DNA of 64,000 nt, from positions 16,272,463 through 16,336,462 of the forward strand of contig CM070514.1 in NCBI GenBank assembly GCA_036346375.1, given 5' to 3'. The first letter of the stretch is position 1; each line of letters starts with the position of its first letter. The notes under the pieces are model-generated. The model was not told the origin of the DNA. It saw nothing but the letters and a program-made list of their open reading frames with translations, and did no database searches. This DNA is from Guadua angustifolia. Taxonomy: Eukaryota > Streptophyta > Magnoliopsida > Poales > Poaceae. This document shows positions 12,254-23,591 of the stretch, piece after piece. A program made the position numbers and the translations under genes.

Positions 12254-13424
12254 TCAAGTGTAAAAGCGACGTAGCTGTTCTATGTTCCAGGTGCTGCCGA
12301 GTGCGACGCCGTCCTCACGTTTGAGTCGATAGGCTCCTGGGCGCACCACCTCGTCAACGATGTAAGGACCCTCCCAACCCGGGGAGAGCTTATGCTCAGC
12401 TTTCTGATTCTTTCTAAGAACCAGATCTCCTTTAGAGAAAGCCCGACCCCGGATGTTTCGGTCGTGGTAGCGTCTGAGACCTTGGAGGTATTTGGCCGAT
12501 TGGATGGATGCGACGTCTCTGGCCTCTTCCAGCTTGTCAAGGTCCTCCAATCGGCTTTCTTCTACTCGCTCCCAGTAGTTCCGGACCTGCTAGATCCGAA
12601 TGTTAGCTCAGTAGGTAGGACCGCCGAACCGTGATACTAGGAAAAAAGGTGATCGCCGGTAGCCCCGGCCGGGGTAGTTCTCAGCCCCGAGCACCAAGGC
12701 AATTCTTTCAACCACTGGCTGCGACGGTCCGAGACGGTCAAATATTCGCTTTCGTGCCTTGTAGCACCATGCCATTAGTCCCGCCGACCGTCTGCTGTTC
12801 GCGGGTGCCCCACGAGGCGGCAAATCTTGATCCCGAGGGCCTCACACCGCCTTGGAATTCTTCACTTAAATTGAGCGCCGTTGTCGGTGATGATTCTGTT
12901 CGGCACGCCAAATCTAACGATGATTTCTTGAAAAAACTCTCTGGCTTTGATCGCGGTGATGGTTGCAACCGGCTTGGCCTCAATCCACTTGGTGAACTTA
13001 TCGACAGCGATTTAAGAGGAAAGTTTAACCCACCTCGGTCTTCTTCAAAGGGTCTGACAATGTCAAGCCCCTGCACCGCGAATGGCCAGTGATCGAATGG
13101 TTTGCAGCCTCCCCGCACGGTATGTGAATTTGCCGCAAAAATTGACACTTTCACAGGCAAGACGATGTCCTCCGTGATCTGCGTGATAGCGTGTCGGCCA
13201 AAAGAATCGCTTGTTGTAGGTAGGCTTTGCCGACCGTGAGTAATCGATGCCGCGGGGTGTCCGCAAATCCCAGAGTGAATCTTTAAGGAGGGCCTCCCGC
13301 CTTGCTTCGATATGCATCGCCTTAAGATCCCTAAGCGCTTTTCAAAAAGTTCCTCCCGACCACCGTAGAAGCTTTTGCTTTCGCCACGCGAGGCACTCGC
13401 CTGCACGCGATCTTCGAAGCTCAT
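12254..13424 (-). pseudogene. Tat1 integrase remnant
   Basis: The C-terminal part (12550-12254) is open and ends in STWNIEQLRRFYT, a typical Ty3/gypsy integrase tail. Upstream, in shifting frames, are the central-domain motifs IITDNGAQFK (near 12880, with the second catalytic Asp), FAVQGLDIV (near 13080) and the zinc-binding region IHSGICGH with FFWPT (about 13290-13190). At least three frame changes separate these pieces. An integrase would insert the DNA copy into the genome; this one is inactive. The integrase N-terminus follows almost directly on the protease, with no reverse transcriptase between them. Confidence 0.75.
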
Positions 13425-14200
13425 CTCTTAGGAGGTAATCCGTAAGGCTTTGTCCAATGCCGACATCGCTTTTCGCGTGGGAGGGCCGCTTGCTTGATCA
13501 TCTCGCCTCAAATTAAACCACCAAAGGTTTCGCCAGTCACGCTCTCCTCGCCGCACACGAAGGATTGCTTGACGCCCCTCAGATGGTGATGACGCTTGGA
13601 CCCAGATCTTGAGAGCGAGGTGCGATAGTGGGGGACATGCCATGAACTCGCGATCTCGCCTTCCCAAGATGGCATGGTATGCCGCCTCAAATCAGCCACC
13701 TCGAAGTTTAGGTATTCGTCCGTAGTTCTCTTGGTCGAACGTTACGGAGCGTGATTTGCCCGAGCGGTACCGCCGACGCCCCCGATCACCCGTGGAATGG
13801 TGACGATCCCCGCTTCAGCTCGGAGCGTGGAATCTTCATATCATCAAAGGTTTTGGAGAAAAGGACATTGAGCCCGCTTCCCCGTCAAGATTTCTTGAGC
13901 CTCGACGCCTTGCACGACGGGTCCAAGATAAGAGGGTACCTTCCGGAAGGAACGCACCGGGTGATCCGAACGATCGAACGTGATCGGATCTCGACCACCT
14001 CGTATCGGGCGAGCCGGCGTTATCGTGATTGATCTCCCGAGCGGTAAGCTTTTGCTTCGCTTGACTCAGATGCCGAGCCCCCAAAAATGTAGTTGAGTTC
14101 ACGCCACCACCGGTAGTCGCCCATCTTCCCGGGCGGTCTTGCTTCTTCTCCGCCGCCTTTGCCCCCTGTTCGCTCAAGGCAGCTCTCTCGAGCAAACCTC
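13425..14200 (-). pseudogene. Tat1 retropepsin-like protease remnant
   Basis: The minus strand carries, in two frames, the aspartic protease core (GSGLNVLFSKTFDD near 13890-13840, with the DGG active site blurred by a 1-2 bp indel) and the downstream segment ENYRT...VADLRRHTMPSWEG near 13720-13650. These match the protease region of Tat elements. The upstream part (LSQAKQKLTAREINHD near 14080) is the linker between gag and protease. Confidence 0.65.
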
Positions 14201-14229
14201 TTCAGGTGTAATAGCCTTGGTCACAGGCC

Positions 14230-15127
14230 TCCCCGGGGTGGAAAGGACATATGGCGTCCATTACTTCGTCAGAAGCTACCCCTCAGGCCTCTGCGACGAG
14301 CGCTGCTCGCCGTGACCAGCTCTCCGGGCCCGCGCTTCCTGTCCCTTGGCTTGGGGGACTCGGCGTGGTCCTTCTTGTCCTTCTGCCGCGGGCGGTCTTC
14401 CTGGCGCTCCGCCAGGACGTCCGAGGCAGTGGCGTAGCGATCAGCCAAAGCGAACATCTCCCTGACGGTAGTCGGCGGCCTTCGAGACATTTTCTTGATT
14501 AAGTCGGGGTCGCCGACTCCCTCTCGAAGGCGGCTATAACGACCTCTCGGAAACATCACTTAACAAGGTTCTTCTTCGCATGAAACCGGATGAACTCTCG
14601 CGGTGACTCATTCTTCTTCCGGTGAAGTTGGTAGAGGTCCCACGCCGCCCCGTGCCTTTCAAAGGTGCCCTGAAATTGAGATAAACCGCCACAGAGGTCA
14701 CCCCAGAATTCCATCGAACCGGCCGGAGTCCTGTGAGCTGCTTGCGCCGAGGGGGCGGCGTGACCGGCAGAAGTTGGCCATCACATTCAGTCGCCGCGCC
14801 GCTGACCGCAAGGGCGATACTTGCACGCCACGCCGATCTCTCGCCATCGAACTTGACAATGCCCCTAGGGTTGAAACCGCCGGGCCACACCACTCGGTGA
14901 AGCCGGGCGTGAAAGCGCAACTTCGCCAATAGGCCCAATACGCGCGCCGAGGCGACCGCACGAGGGGTCCTATCCCGCAGCTTCCGCTGTCGCTTCCCGG
15001 GCGATCGCGGGCTCCGCGATCGGCGTGATCTCACGCCGCCACCGCGATCGCCCGCGCCGTCAGAATCGGCGCCGAACGCCAGATTGCTCCTCACGCCGGC
15101 GCCTCTCCCTTCCTCTTGATCGCGCAT
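14230..15127 (-). pseudogene. Tat1 gag remnant
   Basis: Two overlapping minus-strand frames show gag. The upstream part (15127-14534) contains KFDGERSAWRASIALAVSGAA, where a capsid core of the form KFDG...WLxxFRLAV is expected. The downstream part (14559-14269) reads FREGVGDPDLIKKMSRRPPT and MFALADRYA, typical of Ty3/gypsy gag, and then the lysine-rich RPRQKDKKD linker. A frameshift near 14540 separates them. Gag forms the virus-like particle. It lies just inside the 5' LTR, as expected. Confidence 0.75.
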
Positions 15128-15781
15128 CTAGCAAGAAGATCGACGCGAGATCTCGGTTGAGGCTCCGCGGGCGTTTTCGCCGACGGAGCTCCACCGATCG
15201 CCTCTGGTCGACTTTGTGCAATCCGATCGCTGCCAATCGTAGTAGCCGCGGATACGGAGTGTGTCTTCCATGGGCGCTCTTGGTTTTAGCCGACCGCCGC
15301 CACCATGGCTTTCACTTGAGCCACGATCGGGCTGCGGTATGTCTCGACCGAGGATCGCCCAAGGGTGTCGGCGGCGTTTTGGAGGCGAATATGTTTTGCG
15401 CGGCGCAGAAAGATCAACCGATCTCCCTCTTCACCATCATGAACTGTTCGCTGACGCTATGCTCGGCGCCGAGGGACTTGGCGCTGTTCCTCTCACGCCG
15501 CGACGACATTGGCGATCCGCCTCCGCCGTGTCCGCCGCGCCTTTGCCGATGCAGAGTGTCATCCGGCCGCCTTCGATCGCGAAAACTCCGCGAAGGCTTT
15601 CGCACGGGCCGCCATGATGCCCTTTGATCCGGCCTGGAGCTCCGGTGAGAGGGCAAGCTTGCCGAAACTGTCGGTGATGAAGTCCAGGCTCCCGAAGCGG
15701 AAAGTCTGGCCGGGAGCAAAAGAGATGGTGATCTCATCGAGTGGTGCCATCAGGCTCAAAGAGGGTGATCTTCACGCGCAG

Positions 15782-15801
15782 CCCCTACCTGGCGCGCCAA
15801 C
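15782..15801 (-). other. Tat1 probable primer binding site
   Basis: On the minus strand, immediately inside the 5' LTR, the sequence TTGGCGCGCCAGGTAGGGG starts with the TGG expected of a tRNA-complementary primer site. I cannot name the tRNA with certainty. Confidence 0.5.
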
Positions 15802-16321
15802 CGCCGAGGGTTGTTCCCATAATGAAGAAGAGGGAGGGACTAGGCGGAAGATCTGAGCGATGGTAAGCAAGACGCGAGAGATTTTACCTGTGTTCGGCTC
15901 TCCAATGGAGATAATACCCTAGTCTGCGCTTTTGTTGTTGGAAGCGTTTGATGCTCTCGACACAAGAAGCTCTCTTTCTCTGACAGGTTCTCTCTCTATA
16001 TACACCGCCAGGGCATCCTCGAGCACGGCCGGGAGTTGTGGGCGCAAGGGCGACGTGAACGGCGGAAGTTGTTGGAGATGGCAGGGAAGACCGTCCTATA
16101 GCACCCGACAAAACACAGTACCATACAGAGCAGAGCCGCCCGTTGCAGAGGCGCAGCTGCTACTGACCTGCTCCTAGCGCCCACGGTTCCCGCTCCTCCT
16201 TTCTCTGCACCCGTCCGGCTCCTTCTAGAACCCCCTTCCTTTTCCCAGGTGGGCTCGGTCCATCTTCATGGGCTGTTTAATTCGGCCCGCCAACTAGACG
16301 CCTAGTCACGCGACTTCCACA
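15802..16321 (-). repeat. Tat1 5' LTR (right copy)
   Basis: A 520-bp LTR that on the minus strand begins TGTGGAAGTCGCGTGAC and ends in AACCCTCGGCG. It pairs with 4002-5865. It is uninterrupted, so it gives the true LTR length. It is followed by GTCAT, one base different from GCCAT at the other end. Confidence 0.85.
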
Positions 16322-16326
16322 GTCAT

Positions 16327-16585
16327 CAGAGACGGTTTTGTGAACTGTCAGTAACAATAAGTCTGTGATGATGAAGATCATCAGAGACGGTTTTCCACCC
16401 ATTTGAGAAAATATATATCACAGAAGGTTCTATTAATAAACCGTCTATGAGATTTAATTATCACAAATGGTTCTCATTTTAAACCGTCTGTGATAATTAA
16501 ATATCACAGATGGTTTCAAATCATAACCGCTCAGGATATTTAACTTATCACCGACGGTTTTCAAATAAGAACCGCTCAGGATGAC
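16327..16585. repeat. CACTA-B left subterminal repeat array
   Basis: Several direct and inverted copies of the motif ATCACAGACGGTT and its decayed forms, spaced about 25-40 bp apart, continuing the left end of CACTA-B after the Tat1 insertion. Two copies have the variant core AACCGCTCAGGAT (16525-16537 and 16570-16582). In En/Spm elements such repeats are binding sites for the element-encoded accessory protein. Confidence 0.8.
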
Positions 16586-16586
16586 C

Positions 16587-17265
16587 TTTTTTCCCACACC
16601 CAACAGAACCTCCATTATTTATGGTGTTGTTCGAAATTTCCATCAATATTTCTACAACGATATTTATAAGGCACAACCAGTTATAGATTTTGTAATTGAA
16701 TATCTACACTTCCTATATGCATTGAGGCAACAGTTTGTCTAATCAGGATAGACTTAAAATATAAACATTTGTAGCGCCTTTTCTCCCTTCTTATGATAAT
16801 GTTGATGGAACTCGACTAATAAATCAACCAAGACCAGACGCAAAGATGACGAGGTGATGGCAACCACACCGCTTGATCAAACTCGACACACCGGAGTGTG
16901 TGATTTGTTTCATGCCATATGAAGTGGTTTTGCTGGCGTCACAGCCGTGCTACGTGTAGAGTACCCGGACGACATGTTTTACGCTAGCACACCGCCGTGC
17001 TACGGTGAGAGAACATGGTACTTTGAAAAAAATTGTAGATGTACTTCATAGATTAGAGTAAATATTGTTTACATGTTATATTTTAAGTCTATCCTGATCA
17101 GACAAACTGTTGCCTCAATGCATATAGAAAGTGTAGATATTCAATTACAAAATCTATAATCGGTCAGGTTTCGTAAATATTGTTGCGTAAATACCTACGA
17201 GATGAAAATTTCTAACAACAAACTATAAATAATGGAGGTTCTACGAGGGTGTAGGAAAACATCTA
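16587..17265. repeat. Large imperfect inverted repeat (foldback) in CACTA-B
   Basis: About 180 bp at 16587-16765 recurs in reverse complement at about 17078-17265. Matching stretches include 'agaacctccattattta', 'attttgtaattgaatatc' and 'gcattgaggcaacagtttg'. The spacer is about 310 bp and has no coding potential. It lies between the left subterminal array and the Ulp1-like gene. It could be a MITE or foldback insertion, or a duplicated part of the element. I found no clear target duplication. Confidence 0.8.
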
Positions 17266-17431
17266 GTTCCAACAAGTAAGACATTGTTAAGTTGTTGCAT
17301 TCAAGATGAGCAAATATGTATTAAGGATAATATTATGTGACAATACAATGAATCGCATAAACAAGAATAACCGCAAGTTTTTGACATATTTTCCGAATGA
17401 ATACCATTTGACAATTGTATAACTCCAGAAG

Positions 17432-20300
17432 TTAGCAGTCTGCGTGGAACGTGCCTTTTTTATTTATTACTTCGTTGAGCAGGAAGTAACAAAGTCTCCC
17501 TCTAATGATGCTCAAATGGTTCTCAGTCAACGCAGCTGTAACCGTACTGCTATTTTTTGTATTGACGATGGTTTGCATGTTGTGGCAAACATAAAATCCA
17601 CATAGGTTATTTCCACCTTTCTTGGTGTAATCGCAAATAAAAAATAGGTTAGTTCTAGAGTCACTATTACGGGGTTTGATATAGGATTATTGTGTATAGC
17701 AGATACCGGAAAGGCAAAATCATGCTGTAGTTTACGCCCATCCTTGAACACTTTCTACGCTCTACGAGATTATAAAAGGTTAGCCTAAGCCATTCCAATA
17801 GCAATATAAACCTGGAACAACTTACACGACCATGTACGTTATGTACGGAGGAAACGTGATTACCTGCTGAGTAATTTTGCGATAGGTACCAAGTCGTGGT
17901 TTCCGCCATGTGCGGAATCAAGGTACTTAACCCGGTTTGTGGCTGGTTCAATTACAATTAGAACCCAGTGGAACCTACACAGGTATATCACAATGGACAA
18001 TGAACGAAACAGAGTTGTGTGTATAGTACAAACCAAAGTATAGCATGTGGTGTAGCACTTACCCTGGGTTATGGGATATAAGCATGAATTCTTTATCTTT
18101 TTGTGCTAGCAATGCCTGTGTCACGTATTTCTCAACCATGTTTATATCTTCATCCATTGTTTGCTTTGAGACTATATGTGGGTCGAGGAAACCGAACGAT
18201 TGTTTCTTATTTGTCGCTTTAAGTACCATGTATCCATATATACAAAGGCGAATTATATATATATTGGAGGACATTTATCACTATTAGACGAATGTAGACT
18301 GTGATAGCACACACTTACAATGTCCAGCATCTCATGAGTACGGCGTCGACGGCGTTGAGGTTGTAGAGATGGAACAAGTCCAGAAAATCGACTGCGAAGA
18401 AGCCCCCCGCTGACTCGTTGAATAGATGTTTATACTGGAACCTAACCGTGATACTTGTTGTACGTTCATGCTTTGGCTTTCCAGCTTGTTGGGTGTACCA
18501 CAAATGCAACTGTTTGCAAGACATACTAAGTGAATTTAGGATGTCTTGCGTTACTAACGGCTCTCCTAGCTTGTATTGTTTAGCCAACTCAGCAGATGGA
18601 TAATCGATTTGTTCTTGCCTTTCTTTCTTCCGTTTGACCTTGCTTTTCTTTGTATTGTATGAAGCCTTCACGGGAGAGGAATGGGTAGGAAAGAAGTAAA
18701 CATTATGTACTTCAAGTGTAGTCTGGGCTACGACTGCTGATTTGGTAGCCAGCTGATCAGATACAATAGGCGAATCAGATTGTTGCGGTTGTTGCATGAC
18801 AAAAGGGACGACCAGGGAGATGTCGCTGCTAGGCCATTGGATGAATGTGCCAATGGCATCCCCCAGTTTCATGATCTCGCCGCTTGGCGGCTTCTGTAGA
18901 TCAACAATCTTGAAACTATCAAATACCCCATCCACATTGACCTTGGTGAAACCCGGCACTATCATGGTACCGTGCACCATGGTCCCCTTAGTGGATGGAT
19001 ACGCGATGCCCCAAGCAGCCGTAAGAGGAATGCCATTGTTAATTCTCACTTGGAGATTGCACCGTGTGGCCACCTTAATGTCACATACAGGATAATTCCC
19101 GCTATATTCATCTATGTTAGGGGCAGATGCACAGCTGCTCTTATGGGCAGTGGGGTTGACTTGCGGACATACTTCTAGGGCTTGTGCAGTATTTCTTTCT
19201 TGATTGTTGAGCCTTTCCTCGAGGCTTCTTATCATATCATAAAATTCTTCTCTCAGTTCTCCCCTCAACTCTTCTCTCAACTCTCCTCTCAACTTCTCCA
19301 AATTCTTTATAAGCTTTGACTCGCGCCCGGCTTTAATTCTCTTCTTATTTCGATAATTGTCCGAGTCGTTTGGGAATCCAGTTTTCCATGGAACAAAAAC
19401 CCCTTTGCCTCGTGTACGACCAGGGTGTTCCTTGTTTCCCAAGGCCATAGACAGTGCATCTTTCTCCCTGTCTGACAAAAATGAGCCATCGCTCGATTGT
19501 GTACTCAACGCTACCTGCAAGATCCCGACAAGTTATTTCACTTATGAAGTCATGGACTAATTACATAAAATTGGTAGTTCGATTTATATATTACCAGGCG
19601 TTGGCAGACTTCGTCGTTCGCGGGGTTTACAAAGGAGATGGTTGCCGAGGACGTGGCAGCTGACCTCGCTCTTAGCTAGTCTCTGGCACGTTGATCTGTG
19701 ATCGATACAAATGGCAAGATACCCTCCTCATCCTCCCTGTCCCATTGCGCTCTCTTCCCCGCGTAGAGCGCGCAGCGCCGAGTCTGTGGGGTGAGTGTTC
19801 CTTGCCTGCAAGGCCTTGTTTGCTTCGCTTTGACGCACGAATTCGTCTGTCGTCTTCATCTCAACAAAACGCCGCCACATGTGCTCATCAATGAACCCAT
19901 ACTTAGAGTATGGAACCATATCCTTCTTGACGTAGTCTATGAAAAGCGTGTGCTTAAAGGTCTTCCATGCCTTTCCTGCCGCTAGCAGTGCATACCATCG
20001 CACTAAGGGAGCGGATTCTTTTGGAATGTCAAACGATGAAAGAATTTTCGTTAGCAAGGTATTGCGAGTCTCAATAGTCAGCAACCTCCAGGAAGATAGC
20101 GTGATCAAAACCCGTTCCCATGCGACTATCCCGCACATATTCCGAAATGCATTCGCCTTTTTTGGCTTTGTAGGGTCCCATCCTTTGGATCGATCTCCGT
20201 AATGGTATATCGTCTGCTGGCCTTTTGTTTGGTCCTCTTGCTGCGCTGGGTCAATTTTCCTTTTGTGGGCACATCATTTCCTTCGCATTTATGGATTAGA
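17432..20300 (-). pseudogene. CACTA-B second gene: DUF8039-like region plus Ulp1-like cysteine protease domain
   Basis: Minus-strand multi-exon gene. The N-terminal exon (about 20230-19728) has a basic stretch and then a helical region. The main exon 19520-18315 is open for 401 codons: a charged start with HPGRTRGKGVFVPWKTGF, an arginine/glutamate coiled coil (LRGELREEL repeats), then a DUF8039-like region around 19060-18800. It ends in DAVLMRCWTL at a GTAAGT donor. Later exons carry FGFLDPHIV (near 18190), FHWVLIVIEP and YLDS (near 17965-17925; catalytic His and Asp positions) and NNLCGFYVCHNM (near 17600; catalytic Cys), then a TAA at 17432-17434. Ulp1 (C48) proteases remove SUMO-type modifiers; here the target is unknown. 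Exon joining is inferred and the usual oxyanion Gln is not visible, so activity is uncertain. It could be translated if splicing is correct. Confidence 0.7.
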
Positions 20301-21599
20301 GGATGGCATCTTCTTTGTAAGTTAAAATAGTTTCAAGCTTAACTAAAAGAGAAGAACAAATAAAATCAAATTAGAGTGAATAAGTTTAGGATACCATGGC
20401 TTGTTATTAGCCTTTTAAAAGAACTAGCTAACCATCCAATACTTCAAATTAACACCGGCACCCCACGTGCCTCTAATATTACACCCTCAAGCAAAATAAT
20501 TACAAAACACTAGAGAATTTTAGCAAAACAAGCGAACTAGGAGGTTGCCGAACTTAATAAAAATTTCAGCAGCACCTCCCCTAAAACTAGGACATCCACA
20601 CAGCAGACAAGCAGAAATAAGTGCAAGTATAAGAGTAAGACTTTGTTTATTATTCCTCTTAAGCATATATATGAGAATACATAATTCACATACAAGAGGT
20701 ATGACATAAACAAGATAACACAAAGGATTGTTATGTTATACATCATATGAATTATACCTACTGTCTCAAAAGAAGAAGAGACAATAAAATGAATATGGTG
20801 CTCTCAGATTTAAGGATAGAGTAAAGATTAGAATCTTCACTACAATCACAAATCGGCTAACAATTTATTCAATGGATTATGCCTTGAACTCTTACCACCT
20901 TAAAATGCACATTAAAGAATTTTACTGTCAAGTAATATACACAGTCCAGATTATAACCAATATTTAATTCTTTGCTAACTGAAGGCACTTCAAAGCTTCT
21001 AGATTAACAAGAAATGGCAGAATCGACAACCAGTCAAGCACTGCTATCAGATTACTATCTATCACAATTATCAGAGATTCCTAATGTCAGATTTAAACAC
21101 ACCAATAGCATGTACTAGCTAATTTAGTTATTTGTTCAGATTAATCAAAGATTGATAGAGCAAGACCGCACTAGAATCAAAACAATTACAGATTAGTCGT
21201 CTAGTTAAGTACCGATACTGATTAATCCGAATGTAAAATAATCGTAATGATACAAACTAGTCAAGGCCGAGTAGGAATCAGAGCAATCGATGATAGAATC
21301 TAATAGCACCAAAGAAGCAAAGGCTAGCTAAAATCAAAATTGACAGATAATGTACCAAGTAATACTAGGTTATCAAGGTGTATAATCTAGACAGTTCAAG
21401 AATCAATTGTTTCAAACATTCAAGTCTACAGCTCAAGGCCTAAAACCAGAAAATAAATGTTTTAATCATTCTTTACCCTAGTTCATCATAGAGCAACCCC
21501 AATGCAGCAATCACAGAGAGCAAAATAACAAATGTACTCACCGAGGAATAGCACTTAAAGCATTCATAGAGCATTCACAGAGGAATATATCTAGAGCAT
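20301..21599. other. AT-rich non-coding stretch upstream of the Ulp1-like gene
   Basis: About 1.3 kb of AT-rich sequence with no recognisable coding region, presumably the 5' leader or intron region of the minus-strand second gene of CACTA-B. Short open frames at 20520-20746 are hydrophobic and random-looking. Confidence 0.4.
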
Positions 21600-21970
21600 T
21601 CACAAAGGCCGTGGGGAGGTCACCGAGGGGAGCACGCCATCAGGGGGAGGACAACGATGGGGAGCACATCGCAAGGGGAGGACACCGAGGGGAGGTCGAT
21701 GCCGGGAGGACGCCGAGAGGGGAGGCCACCATGAAGCACGTGACGCCAAGGGGAGGCCGCCAAGGAGACAAATGTCACAAAGGGTTAGGGTTCGTGGTCA
21801 GGATCGAGATCTGTGCTACGGAGGTATATATAGGAGATTACATCACAGACGGTTCTAAAAGAGAACAGTCTGTGATGTAGTTATCACAGACGGTTCTATA
21901 ACATAATAGTCTGTGATGTTAAGTTATCACAGACGGTTATGTTGTAGAACTGTCTGTGATATATACTTTT
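21600..21970. promoter_or_regulatory. GC-rich block joined to an internal subterminal-repeat cluster
   Basis: A G-rich block (21605-21790; repeated 'ggggaggtcaccgaggggag') runs into 'gggttagggttcgtgg' and then, at 21841-21960, into four or more copies of the ATCACAGACGGTT motif in both orientations. The same layout, a GC-rich block next to a subterminal array, is seen at the 5' end of CACTA-A (35817-36510). This suggests a CACTA 5' end or promoter for the minus-strand Ulp1-like gene, although no CACTA terminus is present here. Regulatory function is inferred. Confidence 0.5.
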
Positions 21971-22076
21971 CCCAGACATAATTCAGATGCTTCACAAGCT
22001 ACTTACAAAGATCATCACAATCCTTTATACATAATTCAGATGCTTCACAAGCTACTTACAAAGATCATCACAATCA
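21966..22076 (+). repeat. Tandem duplication, about 48-bp unit
   Basis: 'acataattcagatgcttc...catcacaatc' occurs twice (about 21966-22014 and 22028-22076), separated by a 13-bp spacer. It lies just 3' of the TNP2 gene of CACTA-B. Confidence 0.8.
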
Positions 22077-22697
22077 TATGTACAAAGCATGTGGGTCGTA
22101 TCATCCTTACAATAGCATTAATGTAATATTATTACACATGAAAATTAGTAAACATGATGACAATGTACCCTTCTCATAAGTACTCCACATGCTTATTCTT
22201 TTGCATGAAAATTAGCCCTTCATGATGATCGACGCGTGTGTAGCTTGCTTCCTCATGTTGTTCTTCTGGGACCAGGATGTCATATCCGATAGGTGGCAAC
22301 TCATCAAATTGATTGTACTCTTCCTCATCTACTACATTCTCAACTCCGACAATTCTCCTTTTTCCCTGAAGAACTACGTGGCGCTTCTTGTTGGACGGGT
22401 CGGTTACATAGAAGACTTAAACAACTTGGTAAGCGAGTACGAATGGTTCATCTTGGTATCCGACACGTTCGAGGTCCACAGTAGTGATGCCATTCTTGTT
22501 AACCTTCACGTGCTGGAGGTGAACCCAACGGTACCAAAATAGGGGAATCTTGAAAAGTACGTAGTCGAGCTCCCATGTCTCCTCTATGAACCCATAGTAT
22601 GAGCTCCTCGTCAACCCAACCGTATTATTGAATGCATCTTTGCGGACACCGCTGTTCTGGTTTGTGCTCTTCATATCATGATCTCTCGTGTAAAATG

Positions 22698-23576
22698 TGA
22701 TGAGGACATCACAACCAAGGATACAACCGCTGCCCCTTTTTCTCCTACGACCATTACTTCGTCCCCGACCGTCGCTGTTTCGGCCGCTACTTCATCTACG
22801 ACGCTTAGACGGCTTAATCCAGAAGTAAGGCCTTTCCACCCACCTTTGCTGGACCAGCACGTCAAGATCATCCACCGAGGACAGCCCACGCGCCAAGGAA
22901 GGCCCAAGATCAAGCCCAATTCATCGACAAGTCCGGATCGTACATCCAGGAGTAGCAGTACTTCAAACGGATATAACTTGGGCTCCCTAACTCCGTTTTC
23001 AGTGTGCGACCACCCGTTTGAAAGGTATCGAGATAACCTTTCCAATGGATCTAGTCCCAAGGCCAAATCCCTCCTGGAATGATAGAAAATCACAGAACAA
23101 TCTCACAGGACAGAAATCCCAGGTGCTGCGCCACCTTTCTTTTGGTCCCAAGGCCCATGTATCTTAGGGTTTTGGTGGCCACTGCTGTTTTGGCTGCCCT
23201 ACATCTCCTGGCCGCCGCTATATATGTGGTCGCCACCGTTCTTTTACATTTAGGTTTTGTTGTGTTTGGTAGACCCCATGTGCGTCCCTCCTCGTGTTTG
23301 CGTGTGTCGACTAGACCGCCCGATCCGAGAAACAGAACCTCAATTTGTCTCTTTGATTTCAATACCATCTTTTCAGATTGCTTCATACTTTGTTCTTGCG
23401 GATTCTCGATTTCTTGCAGGAACTACTGATCATTGGATCGTGTATCTGTGTGGAATTGGCATTGCGATTGTGAAGCTCCTGACCTGCTGGTTGGAAGCCT
23501 TAAATTCAGTGCCATCAACACCCCCAAATCGACGTATCATCATCTCACCGAAAGATCAGAATCGCCGTCCCCATCA
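22698..23576 (+). repeat. 5' LTR of the gag-protease element
   Basis: Starts TGATGAGGACATCAC and ends CCCCATCA. It is nearly the same as 26749-27624, with scattered substitutions (many C/T) and a few short indels. Long open frames in it, for example 23079-23429, recur in the other LTR and are not genes. Confidence 0.9.
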
Positions 23577-23579
23577 AGT

Positions 23580-23591
23580 TGGTATCAGAGC
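23580..23591 (+). other. Primer binding site (initiator tRNA-Met type)
   Basis: TGGTATCAGAGC, complementary to the 3' end of plant initiator tRNA-Met, begins three bases inside the 5' LTR. Confidence 0.9.

Larger units (their letters stand above)
4002..16321 (-). mobile_element. Tat1, Tat-lineage Ty3/gypsy LTR retrotransposon, minus orientation
   Basis: Two related LTRs (4002-5865 and 15802-16321) flank an internal region whose gag-pol reads on the minus strand, while an extra gene reads on the plus strand between the pol end and the 3' LTR. This antisense gene is a hallmark of grass Tat elements such as the RIRE2/Grande group. The outer LTR ends follow TG...CA on the coding strand, and the flanks GCCAT (3997-4001) and GTCAT (16322-16326) are a 5-bp target duplication with one mismatch. 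Pol has lost its reverse transcriptase and RNase H, so the copy could not act alone. It inserted about 40 bp inside the left end of CACTA-B. Confidence 0.85.

Noticed and set aside
18045..18287. Plus-strand cysteine-containing small protein
   Set aside because: Opposite strand of a Ulp1-like exon with good splice donor and family motifs.
22678..23429. Open frames of 116-140 residues
   Set aside because: They lie in an LTR and recur in the second LTR at 26750-27480.
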